A stretch of DNA of 64,000 nt from Unio delphinus. Lineage: Eukaryota > Mollusca > Bivalvia > Unionida > Unionidae. Position 1 is the stretch's first letter; the number at the start of each line of letters is the position of its first letter. The position numbers were made by a program, and so were the translations under genes. The stretch is from contig JAQISU010000179.1 of assembly GCA_029339505.1 (NCBI GenBank), positions 9,876,501 through 9,940,500 of the forward strand, given 5' to 3'. Shown piece by piece: positions 50,092 to 56,372 of the stretch. The notes beneath the pieces were generated by a model. The model saw only the letters and a list, made by a program, of their open reading frames with translations. It searched no databases and was not told the DNA's origin.

Positions 50092-51516
50092 TTACAGATT
50101 TTCCACTGGTGCATCAACAAGTCTCATTCGTCCGCCAACCCCTTCTAACAACATTGATTTGTCGCTGAGAATGACAGCAACCGCTCTATAATTAACACCA
50201 CCAGGAGCTATACGAGCCCTAAAATGTATGTCAACAACGGATTGTCTCATTAAATCAAGATGTTCCAGCGAAAAGTAATAAATCGGATACAATTTCTTAA
50301 AATCGAGTTGCGATATTTGTAAACCAGTATCAACGTTTTGATCACGACCCATATATGACAGCATCCGATGATATACACGTGCTATATGATTTTCTGTGTA
50401 ATTAAGTTGTATATCCTCGGTTGGTTCTTGTTGTCCGTTTATTCTCAGCGAGACTTCTCTAACACCTAACTGATCAAATATCATATGGCTGCGTTGTTGA
50501 TTACCAACTCGCTCATTATTCTGTAACGCTATAAATATATGACGTGGAGCTGAAACGCCTTGTTTTGATGCCAGGTGCCATGTGAATATATCATCGACAT
50601 TATCCTGTTTGACATCAGTCGTTGTTGTTAGCCAACTTAGCAATGATTTGCCACCTGTTTCCATAAATGAGAGTAGCCGCTCTTCTCTGGTAATTGATGG
50701 GGTCATTACTGGCATCCACAATACCAATTTAGTTATTTTAACTTTACCCTCAGCGGCACCAGTACGCCAAATTGCATCGTTGTCATTGCCTTTTCGCACT
50801 AACGCGATTGTGTGTTTGGCTCCATAGATGACTTTTCTGACATTTCTGCAGAATCCAAATATGTGATGGAGTGGAATTGCACACGAAAACTTTTTCTCTT
50901 GTCCTTCCAATGCTAATTTTCGTGTTGCAAACCCTAGATTGAAATTACCATTAACACCTCCGAGAATATCAAACGCAGCTCCGGGTCTAGCTCGACGTTC
51001 TGGATTAGTTGCTTCTCGTTGATTATCAACTGAAGTGTCTTGCGGTGTTAACACTTTAATGTATTGAAGGTGGTCAGCGTTATCAGTAGTATCCTTTGCA
51101 AACATCATAGACGGACCAGCCGATCTTGTATAATCATCGGAATATCTCGCTAGTCCGATTATTGTTGTTGCAACATCAACCTCGCGTTCTATTGATTCAA
51201 TTTCTTTTCCATCAATGAGATATCTTGCGCTTTCAAATAACGCCATTATGCCATTGTTAACGAACCCAACTCGGATATTTGGGTCATCTGCATATGGGGT
51301 ATCCTCTGCAACATTTGTTACGAGTTTTCCTTCGATTTCGATAAATGCTTCACACGGCAAAAAGTATTTACTTGTATCTTGAACTTGAAGTTCAACTCGC
51401 GATCGTAGGTCGGGTTGTATTGCATGATAGGAATAGTATTGATAATCGCGGACGGAATCGTCCTTTCGCATTGGGGCTTCCATATCAAGCGCGGGATCAG
51501 CTGTTCGTTTAAACAT
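50092..51516 (-). CDS. Major capsid protein (double jelly-roll), 474 aa
   Basis: Builds the icosahedral shell. The length fits Polinton double jelly-roll capsid proteins, and the blocks typical of animal Polintons appear in order: an N-terminal strand set with FLPCEAFIEIEGKL, ARYLIDGKEIE, the signature CAIPLHHIFGFCRNVRKVIYG followed by KHTIALVRKGNDNDAIWR, then the second barrel with IFIALQNNERVGNQ and YFSLEHLDLMRQSVVDIHF. The frame is open throughout. The ATG at 51,514-51,516 has the element's promoter-like motif 15 nt upstream. It heads the capsid/pX/protease group on the minus strand. Confidence 0.92.
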   Translation of the reverse strand: MFKRTADPALDMEAPMRKDDSVRDYQYYSYHAIQPDLRSRVELQVQDTSKYFLPCEAFIEIEGKLVTNVAEDTPYADDPNIRVGFVNNGIMALFESARYLIDGKEIESIEREVDVATTIIGLARYSDDYTRSAGPSMMFAKDTTDNADHLQYIKVLTPQDTSVDNQREATNPERRARPGAAFDILGGVNGNFNLGFATRKLALEGQEKKFSCAIPLHHIFGFCRNVRKVIYGAKHTIALVRKGNDNDAIWRTGAAEGKVKITKLVLWMPVMTPSITREERLLSFMETGGKSLLSWLTTTTDVKQDNVDDIFTWHLASKQGVSAPRHIFIALQNNERVGNQQRSHMIFDQLGVREVSLRINGQQEPTEDIQLNYTENHIARVYHRMLSYMGRDQNVDTGLQISQLDFKKLYPIYYFSLEHLDLMRQSVVDIHFRARIAPGGVNYRAVAVILSDKSMLLEGVGGRMRLVDAPVENL

Positions 51517-51531
51517 TTATAACATACTAGT

Positions 51532-51541
51532 GTTTTCAATT
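51532..51541 (-). promoter_or_regulatory. AATTGAAAAC motif before the capsid gene
   Basis: Minus-strand AATTGAAAAC, 15 nt upstream of the capsid ATG. Confidence 0.65.
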
Positions 51542-51572
51542 GGTGAATTGCAAAGCAATTTCATCTTTGTAA

Positions 51573-52055
51573 TCATCGTCGTTGAAAATTCTTCGAATTT
51601 CTTTTTAGTTTCAAACCACTTCCTGCTATCGCGTTCATGATAGCGTTATCTGTTACTGGCGAAGCTGTCAATTGTGACGAAGTCAATTGCGCTAGTTTTT
51701 CTTCCACTGCGTTATTTATTACTTTGCTGATTTTTGCAGGCATCACTGTAGTTGATGGCAGCAAAATCGGAGATTTCGTTGGTTTCTTTCGCACCAATGA
51801 TGCTATTTTATCTTTCGCAGCAGAAAATGCCTTTCCAGCAAGATTTCCAACGAAATTGATTCCCTTATCACGAATGATATCAATGGCTTTCATTGATAAT
51901 TGTTTAGCTAACGGCGCCACCTTGGGAGCCATTCTTGTAAATAACCCCGCAATGGTATTGCCGAAACCATCTCCGTACCACGCGCGATAAACAGGCAATC
52001 GTGAGTTCACCACGTAGACGCTTACGGGTTTATCATGGTTATAGTGTATAATCAT
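51573..52055 (-). CDS. Small Polinton virion-associated protein, pVI-like layout, 160 aa
   Basis: After a 25-residue N-terminal stretch comes YGDGFGNTIAGLFTRMAPKV, an amphipathic Gly-containing helix followed by long Ala/Lys helices. The C-terminal part is Ser/Thr/Ala-rich and ends in basic residues (LKLKRNSKNFQRR). Polintons and adintoviruses regularly encode such proteins next to the capsid gene, and they are suspected minor virion components. Function here is inferred from layout only. The ATG at 52,053-52,055 has the shared motif 19 nt upstream; the stop lies 31 nt before the capsid gene's upstream motif. Confidence 0.7.
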   Translation of the reverse strand: MIIHYNHDKPVSVYVVNSRLPVYRAWYGDGFGNTIAGLFTRMAPKVAPLAKQLSMKAIDIIRDKGINFVGNLAGKAFSAAKDKIASLVRKKPTKSPILLPSTTVMPAKISKVINNAVEEKLAQLTSSQLTASPVTDNAIMNAIAGSGLKLKRNSKNFQRR

Positions 52056-52074
52056 CTTGTTATAAAACTAGTAG

Positions 52075-52084
52075 TTTTTCAATT
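52075..52084 (-). promoter_or_regulatory. AATTGAAAAA motif before the pVI-like gene
   Basis: Minus-strand AATTGAAAAA, 19 nt upstream of the ATG at 52,055. Confidence 0.55.
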
Positions 52085-52089
52085 AGTGG

Positions 52090-52680
52090 TCAATCGCTTA
52101 CATCCATAAGATTTTCATCGTTGTGATTTTCAACTAATTCAGCAATAAGTTCTCGATATACATTAATGTCCATGATACCACCAGCAAATAATCGTCTACA
52201 GATATCAGCGGCCTCGTTAATTATCTCGACGGAGTTATTTCCGGCTCGTTTCCCTCCGATGAGAACCTCTAACCGTGATATATCACTGAGAATATTACCA
52301 GGACATGTCACGGTAGAGTCAAATACATCCTTTGGATTTTTAATCGAATATCCCTTTCCGCTTGTTTCCTCAGTTGTACCAGTTGCGCCCTGACTATCAT
52401 CAAGTAATTGCCTTTGTCGGCCTCGACTTTGTTTTTCTCGTTCTTGTTGTTTTTGTATACCATAACTATCAACTCCTACTTTAAAAGATCTATACTCAAT
52501 TGTATCCTTTTTCAAATTACCAATAATCCCCTTATTCGTTTTATACAACCAATTAACCCATTCATCTCGGCTTATTCTACTGTTTTTATACTCGTCTTTT
52601 AAAAAGTCTTTTCTGGAATGAAAGCTTTGGGCGGCGAAATCACCAAAAATCTTATAATGTTCGGGTTTTATTAATTCAGG
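52090..52680 (-). CDS. Downstream frame of a split Polinton gene, reached by -1 frameshift, about 196 codons
   Basis: An open frame with no ATG until about 39 codons before its stop. It begins coding exactly where a -1 slip at 52,680-52,686 would enter. It has HYKIFGDFAAQSFHSRKDF, a Gln/Arg-rich linker and a C-terminal helical block, LEVLIGGKRAGNNSVEIINE then RRLFAGGIMDINVYRELIAE. That block has the pattern of a small C-terminal domain common in Polinton hypothetical proteins. Function is unknown. It must be expressed as an extension of the 52,671-53,141 gene, or the reference carries a one-base error. Confidence 0.75.
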   Translation of the reverse strand, partial: PELIKPEHYKIFGDFAAQSFHSRKDFLKDEYKNSRISRDEWVNWLYKTNKGIIGNLKKDTIEYRSFKVGVDSYGIQKQQEREKQSRGRQRQLLDDSQGATGTTEETSGKGYSIKNPKDVFDSTVTCPGNILSDISRLEVLIGGKRAGNNSVEIINEAADICRRLFAGGIMDINVYRELIAELVENHNDENLMDVSD

Positions 52681-53141
52681 TTTTTTATTTTTGTTATAGC
52701 TTCTTCGGTGAGTTTGTCTATAAAGGAAACACCTCTTGGGGTGACGACATCAACAGGTTGTGGTTCAGGTGTGGAATCATCAATATCAGCTAATCGTTCA
52801 TACTCACGCTGAGTTTTTATATCACTGGATAACTGTTGTATCCCTGCGCGTGTTTGTCCGGTCTCTGCTGCTACCTTTTCAAGCACACCAAGAACAGGCA
52901 CTTCTCGTCGCTTGCCTTCCTTAGGAATATCTCCGTATATTGCTCGTTCAGTTGCTGTTTTCACATCGCTGGTCGCCTTAGTTACCGGGGCGAACAGTTG
53001 TTCACTTGACACAGAAAAGTCAGTCTGCGCTTGTTGTCGTTGTTGAAGTTGATCGCGAACTCTGTCTCGAACCGGTATAAACTTTTTAATTGCTGCTAGC
53101 CGCTCTCGGGCTAATCTAGTTGTAAGCGATTCACCAACCAT
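52671..53141 (-). CDS. Polinton hypothetical protein, upstream frame, 156 aa
   Basis: The N-terminal half is Arg/Gln-rich and helical (ERLAAIKKFIPVRDRVRDQ and onward). A segment with YGDIPKEGKRREVPVLG follows, then a helix, a Pro/Val stretch (PEPQPVDVVTPRGVSFIDKL), and the frame stops after an A-run. Order and wording recall a structural-block protein of Polintons of unknown role. The ATG is at 53,139-53,141, with only a weak motif variant (ATTTGAAAAT) upstream. The stop comes two codons after an A_AAA_AAC heptamer; the -1 frame continues for about 196 codons. Confidence 0.75.
   Translation of the reverse strand: MVGESLTTRLARERLAAIKKFIPVRDRVRDQLQQRQQAQTDFSVSSEQLFAPVTKATSDVKTATERAIYGDIPKEGKRREVPVLGVLEKVAAETGQTRAGIQQLSSDIKTQREYERLADIDDSTPEPQPVDVVTPRGVSFIDKLTEEAITKIKNLN
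52680..52686 (-). promoter_or_regulatory. Candidate -1 frameshift heptamer A_AAA_AAC (site 1)
   Basis: Read on the minus strand in the zero frame as the last A of an ATA codon, then AAA, AAC. CTG AAT TAA follows, so the zero frame ends two codons later. The -1 frame is open at once and lacks an ATG. A_AAA_AAC is among the most efficient eukaryotic slippery heptamers. No strong downstream pseudoknot was seen, only a weak GGTG/CGCC hairpin. A missing A in a 6-A run is the alternative. Confidence 0.55.
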
Positions 53142-53159
53142 ATATTGTTTGTGAACTAA

Positions 53160-53234
53160 ATTTTCAAATGTGAAATCCGGAGGGTTTCCATCATAATTAA
53201 AAGCTTAGTTATTAAATAACTTAGTTATTAAATA
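53160..53234. promoter_or_regulatory. Divergent intergenic region with a 16-bp direct repeat
   Basis: It separates a minus-strand gene (starting 53,141) from a plus-strand gene (starting 53,235). CTTAGTTATTAAATAA occurs twice in tandem just before the plus-strand ATG, so it probably holds that gene's promoter. Confidence 0.5.
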
Positions 53235-53513
53235 ATGTACCATCAAGCTAACGTATTCATCTTCGACAGGGTTAAACTGTACGACGCTATTCGCGAGTGT
53301 TTCAGAAATAACATCGCTGGGGATTTCAGAATTGTAATATCTGAGAATGGCGATGAACGATTTGTGTTAACGACGCGGCAACAAGAACAATTACGTGAAA
53401 ATGGAGGCGTCGCGGTGATTACTTGCTACTACGACCAGATCATCCATTATGCACATAACTGCATGAGCAAGTCCAAACTGATGAGTATCCTTTCAGGAGA
53501 AAATCCTATGTAA
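53235..53513 (+). CDS. Small unknown protein, 92 aa
   Basis: One of only three plus-strand genes of the element. The product starts MYHQANVFIFDRVKLYDAI, has a beta-rich centre with FRIVISENGDERFVL and ends with a possible metal-binding set, CYYDQIIHYAHNC. No family is recognised. The ATG follows a duplicated AT-rich repeat. Plausible roles (regulator, host interaction) would be guesses. It converges with the 118-aa gene. Confidence 0.6.
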   Translation: MYHQANVFIFDRVKLYDAIRECFRNNIAGDFRIVISENGDERFVLTTRQQEQLRENGGVAVITCYYDQIIHYAHNCMSKSKLMSILSGENPM

Positions 53514-53524
53514 CAAGTGTTACA
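53509..53524. terminator. Hairpin at the end of the 92-aa gene
   Basis: TGTAAC and GTTACA pair around a 4-base loop; the stop codon of the 92-aa gene is inside the stem, and an A-run (T-run on the other strand) follows. It lies between convergent genes and could serve transcript ends on both strands. Confidence 0.4.
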
Positions 53525-53608
53525 AAAAAACGCTAAAAAAAAATAAATAAATAAATTATTTAAATTATTTACGAAAGCCTATATTATTTTTTAGTAACAC
53601 TCACGTGG

Positions 53609-53965
53609 TTAAGATACGGGTCGCTCCTCGTTTAACATTTTTCTAAGATCACGAACTTTAGAACCAATTTCAGCTCGTTTTTGATATTCTTGGCCAAGCT
53701 TTTGACGTATTGCTTCAACGGTGCTAAATAGCGTTATAAATAAATTAATGTCGTTACCGTACAAACAACCATTAATGGATTTTTGAATTCCTTTCACGAG
53801 CCTGTACATCCTAGGTAAAACATAACGACCCTTACTAGACAGATATTCAATATCTTCATATTCCGAGGTAATCTTGTCAACGTCGAGACTTTCAGATAAT
53901 AATACCCCTTTATTATTTAAATTTGAGATTTCAGCAATTATAGCATTTACATCATTGATATCCAT
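53609..53965 (-). CDS. Small helical protein of unknown function, 118 aa
   Basis: It starts MDINDVNAIIAEISNLNNKG and is charged and helical throughout, with heptad-like Leu/Ile spacing in the C-terminal half (YQKRAEIGSKVRDLRKMLNEE). No family is recognised. The ATG at 53,963-53,965 follows a very AT-rich stretch. It is the only minus-strand gene between the structural block and the non-coding region. Confidence 0.6.
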   Translation of the reverse strand: MDINDVNAIIAEISNLNNKGVLLSESLDVDKITSEYEDIEYLSSKGRYVLPRMYRLVKGIQKSINGCLYGNDINLFITLFSTVEAIRQKLGQEYQKRAEIGSKVRDLRKMLNEERPVS

Positions 53966-54064
53966 TATTTATATTTTTATATAAATAAATTTATTTATAA
54001 ATATAGTATACTGTATCTCTAATTAATAAAAATAAAACATATATGACAACACATCTTTGGAACT

Positions 54065-54162
54065 CCTTGGGTGCCTTCGCATCCAAGTAAGCCCAAGGGG
54101 GACCCGAAACATACATCTCCGGAAGGGAGGCCTAAGGTGGCAAACGCCATCTTAGACCGCCC
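54065..54162. other. Compact structured segment (two strong hairpins)
   Basis: Hairpin 1: 54,066-54,087, nine pairs with loop CTTC. Hairpin 2: 54,125-54,162, a ten-pair stem around loop AAAC extended by six of seven further pairs. CCTTGGG can also pair with CCCAAGG (54,065-54,097), giving an alternative fold. It is GC-richer than its surroundings and outside any gene. A structured RNA or a small inserted element are the main options. Confidence 0.45.
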
Positions 54163-54210
54163 AGAAGATATGCTTGAGGTATAACGTCACAACATGGACG
54201 GCACAATGCC

Positions 54211-54412
54211 ATATATTTCCACTCGAGTGTTGCGGCAAATTTTAGGCATAACATATACTTAATTAACTTAATTAAGGATGGATTATAATTCAATGGAACG
54301 ATGATGGTATGATATATTTCCGCTCGAGTGTTGCGGCAAATTTTAGGCATAACATATACTTAATTAACTTAATTAAGGATGGATTATAATTCAATGGAAC
54401 GATGATGGTATG
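54211..54412. repeat. Tandem duplication, two copies of 101 bp
   Basis: CTCGAGTG recurs at 54,222 and 54,323. The copies differ at very few positions and each contains TTAATTAACTTAATTAA. The near identity implies recent duplication. Confidence 0.9.
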
Positions 54413-54428
54413 ATGTGGGCGTGGTAAA

Positions 54429-54539
54429 CCAAACCAACATGGCAACCCATGAAATCTCATTCATGGTTGCATGAGTTGGAAAAAAACACCAACCCACGCT
54501 ACCGAGAATGCGATAGCATGGGTTGCCATGTTGGTTTGG
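54429..54539. repeat. Foldback, 23-bp arms around a 65-bp loop
   Basis: Arms 54,429-54,451 and 54,517-54,539 are reverse complements, with core CCAACATGGCAACCCATG. The inner loop also pairs partly. It could be a small foldback transposon or a replication-related structure. Confidence 0.8.
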
Positions 54540-54610
54540 CTGAGGGGGACCGCCCCACCCCCCCAATTAATAGAAAAAAACATCTTCCGTTTCGCCATCA
54601 AATAATGTGT

Positions 54611-54690
54611 CTGCTATGGGGACCGAACACGTAGTAGTTGATAGCTATGTTTACAAGACAAACACGATACCATTACACCACGGACTAGTC
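54611..54690 (-). other. Degenerate tRNA-like segment
   Basis: The minus strand reads an A box (TGGTGTAATGG), an anticodon arm with loop CTTGTAA (would be UGU, Thr) and a B-box-like GTTCGGTCC. The acceptor and T stems pair poorly, so a working tRNA is unlikely. A SINE head or tRNA pseudogene is likelier. Confidence 0.35.
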
Positions 54691-55489
54691 ATACAGAATA
54701 GAGATTTTTTAATATATATATATATCTGATATACTTAACAATAAGAGATTTTTAAAATAGACAATTTTACTGTATCCATCGTATTTAGGAATATAAAATA
54801 CTAAGTACACAAAAAAAAAATTAATTTAACTGTTTGTAAATATCAATCACGCATGCCTGCGTCAGTGAAATACCGATCATACAGGGTGGGAAACAGAAGT
54901 GTGTACTGAAGGTCACATGAATACCGATCAATATAGAGGAGAGGGAAGACATGTATACTTAACAATAAGAGATTTTTAAAATAGACAATTTTATGCTGCA
55001 ACAATGAGAAATATTTTAAACAAAATAATACAGTTGTTTAATAAAACAGCGTTTTATATACTCTGTTATAATTCTCTAGATAAAATACATTCACATACAA
55101 GGAATTTTAACCACGCCCACATACTTCAATGAATAGGAAACACTCGCGTTCCGGCTGAGCGAACATAGGTAATGCGTGGATTATAAAGAACGTCTGTACT
55201 GAAAAGAACGAGTTAGCTGTCTGCTTTACTGCTAGTCCACCCACCCCACACATGAGATATGTAGATAAATAAAACTAATAATGCAGTTTTAGCCCACAAG
55301 TGACAATAAAAAGTTTTATTCTCTATCGAAAACTCATGCATTATATCTCCATTACAGTCACGTGGGCGCACCTAGTCAAGTACAGGTAATATAGCAGGCG
55401 ACAAATTCCTTTGACGTCATAATACAAGGGAACTTAGTAGGTAGGGTGTGAATTGTAGTGCGGATTTATCCATAAAGGATTTATCTCCC
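54691..55489. other. Non-coding interior of the Polinton
   Basis: No gene of convincing length. A 39-bp direct repeat beginning ATACTTAACAATAAGAGATT occurs at 54,731-54,769 and 54,955-54,993, and ATACCGATCA occurs twice between. The segment separates the structural half from the replication half. Confidence 0.6.
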
Positions 55490-55990
55490 TTAAATAGTTT
55501 CAGTGTATACGAACTTTATTTTATGACCATTTTTTTTAGACAGAGATGTTTTAATGATTTTTTCAGCAACAAATCGAATGGAAGTACTGCAAATATCGAA
55601 ATATTTTCCAGCCGCATTTATCGACTGAAAGCTTCTCTCTTCATTATTTTCTAAATCAAACGATTTCACACCCTTGGGATGTTTCGCGTGCTTACCAGCG
55701 TTGCTTTTTAAAAGGTTATCGCGCTGCGAGACGGCTTGAAGATTCCCAAGACAATTATCAGTCTTCACGCCATTTATGTGATCAATCACAAGACCGTCTT
55801 CGATTAATCCGTAAAATGCTTCATAGATGGCTCTGTGACAGAGATACTTCTTCCTCCCAGCTGAAAACATCAAATAGCCCATATTATTCAGATACCCAAC
55901 AGGTTCTTTGAGTCTGCGGTGCCTGACAACACCATCACTAGAGGCTTCGTAATTAGCAAGCACTGGGTGAGGTCTGAAATCTTGGCTCAT
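55490..55990 (-). CDS. NUMOD4-HNH-NUMOD1 homing-type endonuclease, 166 aa
   Basis: Domains in order: a NUMOD4-like N-terminus (FRPHPVLANYEASSDGVVR), an HNH nuclease of the phage/large-DNA-virus type with CHRAIYEAF, the active-site His in LVIDHINGVKTDN and NLQAVSQRDN, then a NUMOD1-type DNA-binding repeat (KSFDLENNEERSFQSI and AAGKYFDI). Such enzymes cut DNA at specific sites and spread genes between viral genomes. The frame is intact. It lies 13 nt after a zinc-ribbon gene in the same orientation, so the pair is probably co-transcribed. Confidence 0.88.
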   Translation of the reverse strand: MSQDFRPHPVLANYEASSDGVVRHRRLKEPVGYLNNMGYLMFSAGRKKYLCHRAIYEAFYGLIEDGLVIDHINGVKTDNCLGNLQAVSQRDNLLKSNAGKHAKHPKGVKSFDLENNEERSFQSINAAGKYFDICSTSIRFVAEKIIKTSLSKKNGHKIKFVYTETI

Positions 55991-56003
55991 TTGTATAATA
56001 ATA

Positions 56004-56330
56004 CTACTTGTCTAATTTATTATCTGCTTTAATTATAAATCTCTGGATATAATCTTGAGGGGTTTTTATTACTTTGTCCTTGATTTTATCAAGGATGACG
56101 GAGTCAATGATTCGTTTGTCATAGTAGCGTTTTAGTTCCCTGTATCGTTTACCCCCACAAGCAAGGCATAATTGCGATTTTCCTCTAACACCCACCCCAC
56201 ATTGGAGGCATGCGAGAGGGCCTTTTGAACCGTTTCTCACGCTTTGCATATGATACCCACAGAATTCGCTTCTGCATGATTTGTTACACGGGGTTGTAGA
56301 TCCAATCATTAGCCACTTGCAGTGATTCAT
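56004..56330 (-). CDS. Cys-rich zinc-binding protein, 108 aa
   Basis: Three to four metal-binding pairs are visible: NHCKW, TTPCNKSC, FCGYH, then CLQCGVG and CLACGG, followed by a basic helical tail (KRYRELKRYYDKR). It resembles the small zinc-ribbon companions of HNH genes in viral elements. Role unknown; DNA or RNA binding is likely. The ATG at 56,328-56,330 is 42 bp from the divergent polymerase ATG at 56,373, so the two share one promoter region. Confidence 0.7.
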   Translation of the reverse strand: MNHCKWLMIGSTTPCNKSCRSEFCGYHMQSVRNGSKGPLACLQCGVGVRGKSQLCLACGGKRYRELKRYYDKRIIDSVILDKIKDKVIKTPQDYIQRFIIKADNKLDK

Positions 56331-56372
56331 TATACTATATTTTTCTATTTAAATACTTGTTTTAATTATAAC
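56331..56372. promoter_or_regulatory. Divergent promoter region, zinc-ribbon gene / polymerase
   Basis: 42 bp of AT-rich sequence between two opposite ATGs. The AATTGAAAA motif of the structural genes is absent, as would be expected if replication genes belong to another expression class. Confidence 0.4.

Noticed and set aside
56322..56372. Extended polymerase N-terminus
   Set aside because: It starts with GTG and runs through the divergent zinc-ribbon gene; the ATG at 56,373 is the first in frame.
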